DNA of 61,041 nucleotides from JBFWWW01 sp050245975 (GCA_050245975.1 JBFWWW010000001.1:1-61041), one strand, 5' to 3'; shown: positions 8,030 to 17,056, numbered from the stretch's first letter. Made by a program: numbers and translations. Notes: generated by a model from the sequence alone, not told the origin.

Positions 8030-9004
8030 GTGATCCACCTCCAGGCAAAACATGCCGGCGCGGACATCTCGGCCTCGCCCTTCACGGGGACCGTCGAGGC
8101 GGTGTTTGCCAATGCTTGCGCCTTCACGCTCGACGACGGGCGTCGCCTCACCTTGCTCGCCGGAACGAAAGAGCAGGGCATGCGCATCATCGCTCTCTCC
8201 AGGGAAGATTGGTGCAGGCTTCATCCGCTCCTGCAGGTCGGCCGGCGTATCGTGGGAGACGATGGCGTCCTGTCCGGCCCCGGCTTCCGTGTCGGCTACC
8301 GGAGTAACACCACCCTGTGGCACGCGCCGGCGTTCCCAGGCCATGTCCCCGCAAACGGTTGGCAGCCGGGTCTCGTCGAAGCGAAGGCGTGCCTCGACGT
8401 TGCGATGCAGGAATTGACGCCGGAGATGACACGGACGGCGGCGTATCGGCGCTTCGCGGATCTGTGCGGCAAGCTGCATCGGCAGGAAGCTGCGGATCGG
8501 GAAGTGTTTCGGCTGGTTGGCCTCGGCACGGGGCTCACGCCGAGCGGCGACGATCTCCTTTGCGGTTTACTTGGAGCGCTCGCGGCCGCGGGCGACGCGC
8601 GCTTCGAAGCCGTACGCCGAGAAGTGATGCAGCATCTCGATCGCACCACGTCGGCCAGCAGAGACTATCTCGCTCAGGCTTGCACACCGTGGTGGACCGG
8701 CCTGCTCTACGAGTTCTTCGCCGCGATCGGCGGGCCGGACGGCGACATTGCCGGCAGCTTCAGGCGCCTTGCTGCGCGGGGCCACAGTTCCGGCATCGAT
8801 CAGGCCGCTGGCCTCGTGGCCGGCCTCGCCCTCGCTGCCGGCGATGCCGATTTTTTCCCCCCGCATTTAGGCGCGGCACTTCCGCGACCGCTGTTCTCAA
8901 GGAGTTCCCATGGCCCTGCTCGTTCATTTCTTTCCGAACATGTATCGGGACTCGGTCGCGCTGATGCAGCTCTCGGCCAAGATCGTGAATTTGCCTGGCA
9001 TTGA
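8030..9004 (+). CDS. allH: DUF2877 protein, AllH-like subunit
   Basis: Resembles E. coli AllH (YlbF), one of three proteins (AllF/FdrA, AllG, AllH) assigned to oxamic transcarbamylase, which phosphorolyses oxalurate to oxamate and carbamoyl phosphate. The hallmark GLGTGLTPSGDDLLCGLLGA lies near residue 165. The proposed GTG start at 8030 is 11 bp after the upstream stop and has only a weak ribosome site; an ATG at 7976 would overlap the previous gene. The 3' end overlaps fdrA by 95 bp, and the last 35 residues look unlike the family, so the tail may be a frame-slip extension. Function inferred from the gene set. Confidence 0.78.
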   Translation: MIHLQAKHAGADISASPFTGTVEAVFANACAFTLDDGRRLTLLAGTKEQGMRIIALSREDWCRLHPLLQVGRRIVGDDGVLSGPGFRVGYRSNTTLWHAPAFPGHVPANGWQPGLVEAKACLDVAMQELTPEMTRTAAYRRFADLCGKLHRQEAADREVFRLVGLGTGLTPSGDDLLCGLLGALAAAGDARFEAVRREVMQHLDRTTSASRDYLAQACTPWWTGLLYEFFAAIGGPDGDIAGSFRRLAARGHSSGIDQAAGLVAGLALAAGDADFFPPHLGAALPRPLFSRSSHGPARSFLSEHVSGLGRADAALGQDREFAWH

Positions 9005-10469
9005 GGTGGCCTCGGCTCAGATGGCGACCGAGGCCAACATCGACTTGATGGCCCAAGCCGGACTGCTCGACGAACGGCCCGCCACGCGCCCCAACGACAT
9101 GCTGCTCGTCGTACGTGGGGAGGAGGCCGGTCTGCAGGCTGCCCTCGACTTTGCTGAGGCGGCCCTGTCAAGGAAGGCCACGAACGACGACGGCACTGTG
9201 CAGAAAGCACCGCCGAAAGCCATCGTCATGGCGCTTCAGGATGAGGCCAAGGGGGCCAATCTCGCGCTGATCTCAACCCCTGGCTCGTTTGCTGCCGCCG
9301 AGGCGATGAAGGCGCTGAAACTCGGTCTCGACGTGATGATCTTCTCCGACAATGTGCCGGTAGATGAGGAAGTCGCGATCAAGCGTTATGGCCACTCCCG
9401 CAACCTTCTGGTGATGGGGCCCGATTGCGGCACCGCGATCATCAACGGTGTGCCGCTCGCTTTCGCCAATGTGGTTCGCAAGGGTGGGATTGGCGTTGTC
9501 GGGGCCTCTGGCACCGGCTTGCAGCAGGTGACTTGCCTGATCCACCAGGCGGGCGAGGGCGTGACCCAGGCGATCGGCACCGGCGGCCACGATCTCTCGG
9601 AAGCGGTCGGCGGCCTGACCATGCTCACCGCCCTCCAGCAGCTCGGCGCTGATCCCGCAACCAAGGTCATCGTGCTCATCTCCAAGCCGCCGGCCAAGGC
9701 GGTGGCAGACAAGGTGCTGGCAGCGGCCCGCGGCACCGGAAAGCCGGTGGTTGTGTGCTTCCTCGGCGCCACGCTGGCCGACGTCGAATCGCAAGGCTTC
9801 GATGGTGCGCTGACCCTGGAGGAGGCAGCGCTGCGCGCCGTCGAGACCCTGAAATCCGGCAAGGCAAAATTTCGCTCCGACCACGGCGCCACTGCGGAGC
9901 TGAAGGCGCGAGCGAAGCGGCTCGCCGCCTCGATCGGCCCGGGCCGCAGATACCTGCGTGGCCTCTATAGCGGTGGCACCTTCTGCTACGAAGCGCTGAT
10001 TCTGTTGCAGGATGTGCTGCCCGGCTTGCAATCGAATACGCCGACCAAGAAGACGGCACGCATGTCCGATCTTTGGCGGAGCAGCGGCCACACGATCATG
10101 GACCTTGGCGACGACGATTTCACACGCGGACGGGCACATCCGATGATCGATCCGGCGTTACGCCTGGAGCGCATCGGTCAGGAAGCGGCGGACCCAGAAA
10201 CCGCAATCATTCTCCTGGACGTCGTGCTTGGTTACGGCGCCCATGCAAATCCCGCAGGCGTTCTGGCGCCAGCCATCGAAAAGGCACGGGCCGGGACCGG
10301 CGGAAAAGGGGCTCCGGCCTTCGTCGCCCAGATATGCGGCACCGATGCCGATCCGCAGGATATGGACCGGCAGGCCGAGATCCTGCGCGCCGCCGGCGTC
10401 GACGTTTCCTTCAGCAATGCCGAAGCGGTCGCACTCATTCGCGCTGCTTTTGAAAACATCAAAGGGTGA
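8910..10469 (+). CDS. fdrA: FdrA/AllF, SucD-like acyl-CoA-synthetase-fold subunit
   Basis: A 519-residue FdrA-family protein, related to succinyl-CoA synthetase alpha subunits. The glycine-rich GIGVVGASGTGLQQV and TQAIGTGGHDLSE segments mark the nucleotide/phosphohistidine-type region, and MGPDCGTAIINGVPLAFAN is typical of the family. The ATG at 8910 follows AAGGAG. In E. coli the AllF/G/H proteins act together on oxalurate. Here the gene overlaps allH at its 5' end and shares GTGA with allG at its 3' end, so the three are translationally coupled and likely form one complex. Confidence 0.88.
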   Translation: MALLVHFFPNMYRDSVALMQLSAKIVNLPGIEVASAQMATEANIDLMAQAGLLDERPATRPNDMLLVVRGEEAGLQAALDFAEAALSRKATNDDGTVQKAPPKAIVMALQDEAKGANLALISTPGSFAAAEAMKALKLGLDVMIFSDNVPVDEEVAIKRYGHSRNLLVMGPDCGTAIINGVPLAFANVVRKGGIGVVGASGTGLQQVTCLIHQAGEGVTQAIGTGGHDLSEAVGGLTMLTALQQLGADPATKVIVLISKPPAKAVADKVLAAARGTGKPVVVCFLGATLADVESQGFDGALTLEEAALRAVETLKSGKAKFRSDHGATAELKARAKRLAASIGPGRRYLRGLYSGGTFCYEALILLQDVLPGLQSNTPTKKTARMSDLWRSSGHTIMDLGDDDFTRGRAHPMIDPALRLERIGQEAADPETAIILLDVVLGYGAHANPAGVLAPAIEKARAGTGGKGAPAFVAQICGTDADPQDMDRQAEILRAAGVDVSFSNAEAVALIRAAFENIKG

Positions 10470-11887
10470 ACGCCATGCCCGGTCTCATCAGCCAGGACCT
10501 CAATGTCGTGAATGTCGGGCTTGCGAGCTTCGGCGACGTCATTCGCGAACAGGGCGCGAAAGCCACCGATCTGCAATGGCAGCCGCCGGCGGGAGGCAAC
10601 CCAAAGGATGCGTGGAACCTGGCACTTCTGACTGGCGATCCGCGCGTCGCCGAGGCCAACACGGTGGCCTATGGCCGCTTCCTGGCGGCTCAGCCGGTGC
10701 TCGTCGGCGTCAAGACTGCCCGCGAGGCGCTGCCGGACATGAATGGCAAGATCATCCTGCATTCAGGGCCGCCCGTGACATGGGAGAATATGTGCGGGCC
10801 GCAGCAGGGCGCGGTGCTTGGCGCCGTGCTGTTCGAGGGCTGGGCCGGCGATCTCGACGAGGCCGGCCGTTTGATGGCATCCGGCAGTATCCGTCTGGAG
10901 CCGTGTCACCATCATAAGGCTGTGGGCCCGATGGCGGGCATCACCAGCCCGAGCATGCCGGTATGGGTCGTGCGCGACGCCACCTCCGGTGGCGAGGCCT
11001 ATTCGAACATGAACGAAGGTCTCGGCAAAGTATTGCGTTTCGGCGCCAACGGTCCGGACGTCATCGCCCGCCTGAAATGGATGGCCGCGACGATGGGGCC
11101 GACATTGGCCGTGATCGTCGAGGAAATGGGCGGCCTGGAGCTGAAGCCAATCATGGCCCAGGCGCTGCACATGGGCGATGAAGTCCACAACCGCAATGCG
11201 GCTGCGTCTTCGCTGCTGTTCCGAAAACTGACGACGACTGCGCTCGCCGCGAAGCGGCTCGACGCCAAAGCGGTTGCGGAAACGCTAACCTTCATCGCCG
11301 GCAACGATCACTTCTTTCTCAATCTTTCGATGGCCGCCTGCAAGACCATGCTGGACGCCGCCCACAATGTGCCGTGTTCGACGCTGGTCACGGCGATGGC
11401 GCGCAACGGCGTCGAGTTCGGCATCAAGATCTCCGGACTCGATCGCTGGTTCACCGCCGAGGCGCCGTTCATCGAAGGCCTGTTCTTTCCCGGCTATAGC
11501 CAGGCCGACGCCGCACGCGACCTCGGCGACAGCGCCATCACGGAGACGGCAGGCGTCGGCGGCTTCGCGATGGCGGCCGCGCCGGCCATCGTGCAGTTCG
11601 TCGGCGGCACGCCGCGGGATGCCCTCGCTAATACGCAGCGCATGCTGCACATCACGCTCGGCCAGAATGCGGCATTCACCCTGCCGGCCCTCGATTTCAC
11701 AGGCGCGCCGGCGGGTATCGATGCGCGTCTCGTTGCCGATACCGGCATTCAACCGGTCATCAATACCGGCATCGCCCATCGTCAGGCCGGCATTGGCCAG
11801 GTGGGTGCCGGACTGACCTATGCGCCCCTCGCCTGCTTTGCCCAGGCGGTATCGGCGCTGGCCGCGACCATGACCTTCGACATTTGA
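10466..11887 (+). CDS. allG: DUF1116 protein, AllG-like subunit
   Basis: A 473-residue DUF1116 (YlbE/AllG) protein, the usual partner of FdrA and AllH in the carbamoyl-transferring complex. Recognisable stretches include WENMCGPQQGAVLGAVLFEG, CHHHKAVGPMAGITSPSMP and LGQNAAFTLPALDFTGAPAG. The GTG at 10466 overlaps the fdrA stop by 4 bp; an ATG at 10475 is an alternative start with GGGTGA upstream. It is followed after 10 bp by carbamate kinase, so transcarbamylase product and ATP-yielding step are encoded side by side. Confidence 0.87.
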   Translation: MNAMPGLISQDLNVVNVGLASFGDVIREQGAKATDLQWQPPAGGNPKDAWNLALLTGDPRVAEANTVAYGRFLAAQPVLVGVKTAREALPDMNGKIILHSGPPVTWENMCGPQQGAVLGAVLFEGWAGDLDEAGRLMASGSIRLEPCHHHKAVGPMAGITSPSMPVWVVRDATSGGEAYSNMNEGLGKVLRFGANGPDVIARLKWMAATMGPTLAVIVEEMGGLELKPIMAQALHMGDEVHNRNAAASSLLFRKLTTTALAAKRLDAKAVAETLTFIAGNDHFFLNLSMAACKTMLDAAHNVPCSTLVTAMARNGVEFGIKISGLDRWFTAEAPFIEGLFFPGYSQADAARDLGDSAITETAGVGGFAMAAAPAIVQFVGGTPRDALANTQRMLHITLGQNAAFTLPALDFTGAPAGIDARLVADTGIQPVINTGIAHRQAGIGQVGAGLTYAPLACFAQAVSALAATMTFDI

Positions 11888-11897
11888 GGAGTGCATA

Positions 11898-12842
11898 ATG
11901 AACAAAGTCGCAGTGATCGCGGTCGGTGGCAATGCGTTGGCCTCCGAGGGGGGAGGTACCTCGATCCCCGATCAGGCACTGGCCGCTGCACGCACGGCGC
12001 AATACGTGGTCGATGTTGCTGCTGCCGGCTGGCAAGTGGTGCTGACCCACGGTAACGGCCCGCAGGTCGGCTACATCCTGCGCCGTTCCGAGATCGCTGC
12101 CGCCGAGGTGCCGGTGGTGCCGATGGATTATGCGACCGCCGATACCCAGGGAGCGATCGGCGTCATGTTCCAACGCGCCTTCATTAACGAGCTGAACCGG
12201 CGCGGATTGAAGAAGCCGGTCGCTACGGTCGTCACGCAGGTGCGAGTCGATCCCGCCGACAAGGCTTTCACCAACCCGACCAAACCAATCGGTTCGGTCA
12301 TGACCAAAGGCGTCGCCGACGCGCTGGCAGCGCGGAATGGCTGGTCGCTGGTGGAGGAGACCGGTCGCGGCTGGCGCCGTTGTGTCGCCTCACCGCAACC
12401 GCAGGAAGTGATCGAGGTCGAAACTGTCCGCGCCCTGCTGAGCAGCGGCCATATCGTTATCGCCTGTGGGGGAGGCGGCATACCGGTGGTGACTGATGCC
12501 GCCGGCCGTCTGTCGAGCCGCGAAGCGGTGATCGACAAGGATCTCGCCTCGTCACTGCTCGCCCGCCAGCTCGAGGCGGGGAAGCTTCTTATCGCCACGG
12601 CGGTGCCCCAGGTGGCAATCAATTTCGGCAAGCCGGACGTCAAGTGGCTTTCCCGCCTGCCTCTTGCCGAAGCTGCCCGCTATATGGACGAGGGGCACTT
12701 CGGCAAGGGTTCGATGGGCCCGAAAGTGGCAGCGGTCATGGAGTACGTCGCAGCCTGCGACGGCGAGGGGATCATCACCGACATTGAGAATATGGGTAAG
12801 GCTATCGTCGGCGAGGCTGGTACGCGCATCGTGCGCGGGTAG
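11898..12842 (+). CDS. arcC: Carbamate kinase
   Basis: A 314-residue carbamate kinase that transfers phosphate from carbamoyl phosphate to ADP, releasing carbamate (ammonia and CO2) and making ATP. Family motifs are AVGGNAL at the N-terminus, HGNGPQVG, CGGGGIPV, IDKDLASSLLA and GSMGPKVAA. The start follows TTGAGGAGTGC. It closes the operon and would consume carbamoyl phosphate from the AllFGH-like complex, giving substrate-level phosphorylation during ureide use. In E. coli the matching gene is allK; arginine deiminase genes are absent here, so an allK-type role is favoured. Confidence 0.94.
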   Translation: MNKVAVIAVGGNALASEGGGTSIPDQALAAARTAQYVVDVAAAGWQVVLTHGNGPQVGYILRRSEIAAAEVPVVPMDYATADTQGAIGVMFQRAFINELNRRGLKKPVATVVTQVRVDPADKAFTNPTKPIGSVMTKGVADALAARNGWSLVEETGRGWRRCVASPQPQEVIEVETVRALLSSGHIVIACGGGGIPVVTDAAGRLSSREAVIDKDLASSLLARQLEAGKLLIATAVPQVAINFGKPDVKWLSRLPLAEAARYMDEGHFGKGSMGPKVAAVMEYVAACDGEGIITDIENMGKAIVGEAGTRIVRG

Positions 12843-12883
12843 AAGGGGGTGATGACGGCGGCGCGGCCGCGGGTTCGCCTCGC

Positions 12884-13083
12884 GTAACCACTATCCTGGC
12901 CGCCGGGACATGTCTGTATAGAGTGCTCGGCGCAACACCAAGCCGGCGCGCCACCTCGCCGATCGAAATGCGCGTGTCTCTCAGCATAGCACGCGCCACC
13001 AGACCGGCCGGTCCAGCTTCCACACCACGACGGTGCCGCCCTTCCGGGCGTACTTCAGCGCTGCCTTGAGCGAGGACGACCGA
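12884..13083 (-). pseudogene. Relic of a serine recombinase (resolvase/invertase)
   Basis: On the minus strand one frame reads KAALKYARKGGTVVVWKLDR, the catalytic-domain strand that precedes LDRLGRS in resolvases, and it runs directly into another frame reading ISIGEVARRLGVAPSTLYRH, the C-terminal helix-turn-helix. The middle of the protein is missing and the frames do not match, so this is an internally deleted fragment. It lies between the catabolic operon and the OhrR-like gene and marks an old recombination site. Confidence 0.75.
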
Positions 13084-13099
13084 ACGGTAGGCCCGCGCC

Positions 13100-13564
13100 T
13101 CAGACCGAAGGATATGCATCAAGCGAGCGCCGCAATGCGGCGACGTCCTCCAGCATCCGCGCCATCTGCTTGTCCTTGAGACCCGTCGCCGATCGGACAC
13201 AGCAGATGATCTCAGCTGCCTTGGCCTGCAGACTGCGTCCCCTCGTCGTCAACTTGATCCCGACCTGGCGCTCATCGGCGCGATCGCGGCGACGGTCGAT
13301 GTAGCCTAGAGCCTCCAAGCGCTTCAACAAGGGCGTCAGCGTATTCGATTGCAGGAAAAGCTTTCGCCCCAGCTCGCCGACCGTCTGGTCGTCCTCAGCC
13401 CAAAGCAGGATCATGGCAATGAACTGAGGATAGGTCAGACCAAGCTTGACAAGGAGAGGTTGATAGACGCGGTTGAAGGCGTGATTTGCCGAGTAGATCG
13501 CGAAGCAAAGGAACTCGTCGAGCTTCAATGGGCTCTCCGCAATTTCTTGTTTTTCACGTGCCAT
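13100..13564 (-). CDS. OhrR-like MarR family redox regulator
   Basis: A 154-residue winged-helix regulator of the OhrR branch. Cys20 in LCFAIYS is at the position of the peroxide-sensing cysteine, LGLTYPQF and TVGELGRKLFLQSNTLTPLLKRLE form the family's helices, and DERQV is the wing. Two further cysteines (C121, C122) could resolve a disulfide as in two-Cys OhrR. The ATG at 13564 has GGGAG upstream; the frame opens further 5' without a better start. The usual ohr peroxidase is not next to it; instead it is divergent from an O-methyltransferase that it may control. Confidence 0.85.
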   Translation of the reverse strand: MAREKQEIAESPLKLDEFLCFAIYSANHAFNRVYQPLLVKLGLTYPQFIAMILLWAEDDQTVGELGRKLFLQSNTLTPLLKRLEALGYIDRRRDRADERQVGIKLTTRGRSLQAKAAEIICCVRSATGLKDKQMARMLEDVAALRRSLDAYPSV

Positions 13565-13598
13565 GGAACTACTCCCGTCGCGCCTCGTTCTGAGATGT

Positions 13599-13610
13599 AT
13601 CGCACGCGAT
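13599..13610. promoter_or_regulatory. Inverted repeat between the OhrR-like gene and the methyltransferase
   Basis: ATCGC-AC-GCGAT lies in the 114-bp divergent intergenic region, 35 bp from the regulator start. A MarR dimer typically binds such a short palindrome, so this is a candidate operator; nothing in the sequence proves binding. Confidence 0.4.
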
Positions 13611-13678
13611 TTACTCGCAAGCAATGTTTGTGACGGCCGCAAGCTCAGAATGAGCGGCCTTCGGCAGAGGAACACGGC

Positions 13679-14782
13679 ATGTTCAAGCACCTTCGGCGCA
13701 CGACTGCGCCGCCCACGCCAACGCTTACTCGTCAATCGGATTCGATTTCGGGCAAAACAGCCCGCGGCACCGAACTTCCCTCCGCCGTCCCTCTCATGGC
13801 GCTTTCAACCGGCTTCTGGGCGTTCAAGACCCTGGCCGCAGCTCACGAGCTAGGCTTGTTTGATCACCTTGCGGATGGCGCCGGCACCACGGTCGCAGAG
13901 TTCGCGCAAGCGTCCCATCTGCATCCACGTCCGGCCGAGATGCTGTTGACCGGCTGCGCTGCACTTGGGCTCCTGGCGAAAACGGACGGTCGCTATCGCA
14001 ACACGCCCTTGAGCGAGGCCTATCTGGTGCGCGGCAAGCCTTATTACTTCGGTGGCTTCGTGCAAATGGCCGACAAGCGGCTCTACGCGGGCTGGGACAA
14101 GCTTGCCGAAGCGCTGCGCACGAACCGGCCGACCACGTGGGACCCGGAGGTACAGTCCTCGATGTTCGACGGCGAGGATCCGATAGTGCTGGCGCTGTTC
14201 TGGGAAGCGATGCATTCGCTCTCCACCATGACGTCGCGGAAGCTCGGCGAAACTCTAGATCTCGGACATTCCCACCGCCTTCTGGACATCGGCGGCGGAT
14301 CGGGCGCGTACGACATCGAGCTTTGCAAACAATATGAGGGGCTGCGTGCGACGGTGTTTGACCTGCCGCATGTGGCTGAGATCGCCGCGGGAAAGATCGC
14401 CGAGGCGGGCTTGAGCGACCGGATTGAGACGATAGGAGGCAGCTTCTTCGAGCAGCTTCCGAAGGATCACGAGGTGCATCTCCTGTCGATGATCCTGCAC
14501 GATTGGGACGAGCCGAGGAACCGCGCCCTGCTGCGCCGCTCCTTCGAGGCTTTGCCGAGCGGCGGCGCAATCGTCATCAGCGAGCTTCTCGTCAATGACG
14601 AGAAGACCGGACCGGCGCCGGCTGCTCTGATGAGCCTCAACATGCTGATCGAGACGGAAGGGAGAAATTATACGCCCGGCGAGTACTCGTCGTGGCTCGA
14701 GGAAGCTGGATTCCGGCACATCGAGACGGTCTGGTTCGATGCGCCCGCCGCGAATGGCGCTGTGATCGGCCACAAGCCGTAA
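13679..14782 (+). CDS. SAM-dependent O-methyltransferase (plant-OMT-like)
   Basis: A 367-residue protein of the small-molecule O-methyltransferase family (PF00891 type, like hydroxyneurosporene or polyketide O-methyltransferases). An N-terminal dimerisation helix domain (about residues 40-110, with ALSTGFWAFKTLAAAHELGLFDHLA) precedes a Rossmann domain with LLDIGGGSGAYDIEL and ILHDWDEPRNRALLRR, the last containing the His-Asp pair typical of the catalytic base region. The ATG at 13679 follows AGAGGAAC. It stands alone, divergent from the OhrR-like regulator. The substrate is unknown. Confidence 0.85.
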   Translation: MFKHLRRTTAPPTPTLTRQSDSISGKTARGTELPSAVPLMALSTGFWAFKTLAAAHELGLFDHLADGAGTTVAEFAQASHLHPRPAEMLLTGCAALGLLAKTDGRYRNTPLSEAYLVRGKPYYFGGFVQMADKRLYAGWDKLAEALRTNRPTTWDPEVQSSMFDGEDPIVLALFWEAMHSLSTMTSRKLGETLDLGHSHRLLDIGGGSGAYDIELCKQYEGLRATVFDLPHVAEIAAGKIAEAGLSDRIETIGGSFFEQLPKDHEVHLLSMILHDWDEPRNRALLRRSFEALPSGGAIVISELLVNDEKTGPAPAALMSLNMLIETEGRNYTPGEYSSWLEEAGFRHIETVWFDAPAANGAVIGHKP

Positions 14783-14830
14783 AGCGCAAGGTCGCAGGCG
14801 ACGACATGGACCGGCTTCACTGACGTCGGA

Positions 14831-14883
14831 GCATGTTCCTATTCCATGGTCTGTCTCCTTTCAAGAGAGACAGACGAACATGC
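14831..14883 (+). repeat. Nested inverted repeat downstream of the methyltransferase
   Basis: GTCTGTCTC (14849-14857) pairs with GAGACAGAC (14867-14875), and an outer GCATGTTC (14831-14838) pairs with GAACATGC (14876-14883), leaving a 10-base bulge on one side. It could end transcription of the methyltransferase or be an element remnant. The rest of 14783-15029 holds no convincing gene. Confidence 0.55.
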
Positions 14884-15029
14884 GCCGCTTCAGAACCCAC
14901 GGCCTGAGCCGATGACCAATTTCGGATCAAATCTTCCATGACTCGGTTGCCAGTCAACACGATTGATCCACAATGTCCCTCAGCAGGTGCAGCATGTATG
15001 AGGCCGATGTCTTCGCGGATGAGCCGGGA

Positions 15030-16341
15030 TCAGGCTGACCCATCGGCAAGCGCGGCCTCGACCCACGCTGCGATCTCCAGAAGATGGCGGTCCGCGTTTC
15101 TGCGGCCAATCAGCATCAGGCCAACGGGCAAGCCGGAAACCGGAACGGGCAGCGACACCGACGGACAGTCCAGCAGGTTCGCGATGCGCGGATTGCGCAG
15201 GACCAGACCGTTGGCTGCGTGAAACGCGTCGCTGCCGTCCACCGATGCCAGCATTGGCGCGCGGATCGGCGTTGTCGGCAGCACGAATACCTCGTTCGGC
15301 GCCACCGCGTTCGCGAATGACTGAATGGCTGCTTCGCGCAGCCTCGTCATACGGACATAGTCGACAGCCAGGGCCCCTGCGCCAGCCTCGATGCGCACGC
15401 GCGTTTTAGGATCGACCCCGTCAAGCGCGGCAATGCCAAGGCTGCGCAGGGTGGCACCGACCTCGATGGACGGGAATGTCCCGATGCGGTCGATCGCGGC
15501 CAACTCGTCCAAAGACGCGTCCATCGAGCCGTCGACAACGTCCGCCCCCGCGGCGTGGAGCGAGGCGATTTGCAGCCTCGAAAGCCATCAGGACGGCCTG
15601 CTCGGCGCGCTCGAAAAGGCGCCCTCGCGCCACAACGAGACGGAACGTCCCGGGCGCTGCGGGCGAGATTGCCGCCGCCGGCTCTCCCGCGAGGATTTGG
15701 TCCGCCAGCCCGCAGTCGGCGACGCTGGATGCGATGGGCCCGATCGTGTCGAGGCTCGACGACAGGGAGAACGCGCCCCTGGTCGGCACGCGTCCGCTGG
15801 TCGGTTTGAAGCCGACGGCGCCCGATAGCGCGGCCGGAATGCGGATCGATCCGCCCGTGTCACTGCCGATCGCAATTTCGGCCATGCCATCAATGACCGA
15901 CACGACCGCGCCCGAGGACGACCCTCCCGGCGCGCGGGCGCGATCCCTGGGATTGCCCGGCACACCATCATGCGGGTTGGTGCCGAGCGCGGAGAACGCA
16001 AACTCAGTCATCTGCGTCTTTCCGATGATGACGGCGCCAGCCGCCCGCAGACGTTGCACGGCCAAAGCGTCCTCGACGGCAGTCGGCTGGCTCCGCAGGA
16101 TCGCGGACCCCGCATGCGTGACTTCGCCGGCGACATCAAACAGCGCCTTGATCGAAACGATACGTCCGTCGAGCCGCCCGATGGCGCGACCGTGAGCCAG
16201 GCGCGCGTCGGCCGCGGCCGCTTCGCGCCTCGCACTGTCCGCGAACACATGAGTGAACGCCTTCCCCCCTTCGAGATCGGGAGACGCGATGCGGCCAAGC
16301 GCCATCTCCAGCCGCTCGGATGCAGGACGCTGCGTGGTCAT
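15030..16341 (-). pseudogene. Amidase-signature hydrolase with one-base frameshift
   Basis: Amidase-signature family enzyme, about 437 residues if repaired. The Ser-cisSer-Lys triad is present: Lys in IVSIKALFD, the serines in APGGSSSGA and GSDTGGSIRIP. The frame breaks at the AAA run complementary to 15569-15571: removing one base restores EAAIASLHAAGADVVDG and continues into a second frame that ends with the usual LPVSGLPVGLMLIGRR tail. The start ATG at 16341 follows GAGGAG. It is last in an operon with DUF2848 and liv genes, suggesting hydrolysis of an imported amide. It could be a true recent pseudogene or a homopolymer sequencing error. Confidence 0.85.
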
Positions 16342-16372
16342 ATGGGCCGCTCCTCGTGCACATGATCGATCG

Positions 16373-17056
16373 TCAGGATACGACCGGAAGGATATCGATG
16401 CCGTAAGCGTGTTCCAGGCTGCGGCCAAGGATCGGATCCACGATCTCCATTTCGAAGCGGCTGCCGGGCCGGATACCGCCGATGGCGCCTGGCGTGCCGC
16501 AGAACATCAGCGTGCCGGGCTCCAACATGCCTGCTCCGGTGTATCGATCGATCAGGTCACGCGGCGTGCGCAGCGCCGAGATCGGGCTGTCCTGATACAG
16601 CACCCGATTGCCGTCGATGGTCGTCCAAGCGCGAATCCTCAGCTCGTCCCAGTGTTTCTCGACATCGGCATAGCGCCACAGCGTCGCCCCCACCGGCTTG
16701 CCGCAAAGCTGTTTCGAGAGTGCGATGCCCTGCGCCTCGGCCTTGCGGTCGGTGTGGTCAGAGCCGATGCCGATCCAAAGCCCGTCGGCCATCGCCACGA
16801 CGATCGGCTCGACCTCGCCGGAACTGTCGGGGCCGAGGACGGTCAGGCGTTCGGCCTGGGTCAGCGTCTGCGCGGCGACGCGATAGTAGAGCGGTGTCGT
16901 GGACGGCCGGGGTATGCCGAGCGCGGCGAGCTCCTCAATGTGATGCTCGATAGCCTCCACGTTGCGGCCCGCCCACCCGGCAATGACCAGCCGGTCAACA
17001 TGTACGCCGACATGGTCCTCGCCGGCCGTTGCTATGCGATGGAAGTGCAGGAGCAT
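16373..17056 (-). CDS. DUF2848 family protein
   Basis: A 227-residue DUF2848 protein, a family related to fumarylacetoacetate-hydrolase-like folds. The GIGSDHTDRKAEAQGIALSK segment (near residue 95) and GTLMFCGTPGAIGG are its characteristic blocks. It lies 31 bp upstream of the amidase start and 12 bp after livF in a continuous minus-strand operon. Members often sit beside amidases and branched-chain-type ABC importers, which hints at a role in using an amide or acid substrate, but no reaction is established. Confidence 0.8.
   Translation of the reverse strand: MLLHFHRIATAGEDHVGVHVDRLVIAGWAGRNVEAIEHHIEELAALGIPRPSTTPLYYRVAAQTLTQAERLTVLGPDSSGEVEPIVVAMADGLWIGIGSDHTDRKAEAQGIALSKQLCGKPVGATLWRYADVEKHWDELRIRAWTTIDGNRVLYQDSPISALRTPRDLIDRYTGAGMLEPGTLMFCGTPGAIGGIRPGSRFEMEIVDPILGRSLEHAYGIDILPVVS

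Noticed and set aside
6894..8048. Long minus-strand frame opposite the hydrolase genes
   Set aside because: Antisense shadow of the 6900-8018 genes; no motif or start site.
4614..12842. Calling the operon an allantoin pathway
   Set aside because: AllFGH and carbamate kinase fit, but allantoinase, allantoate amidohydrolase and ureidoglycolate dehydrogenase are missing and other enzymes are present.
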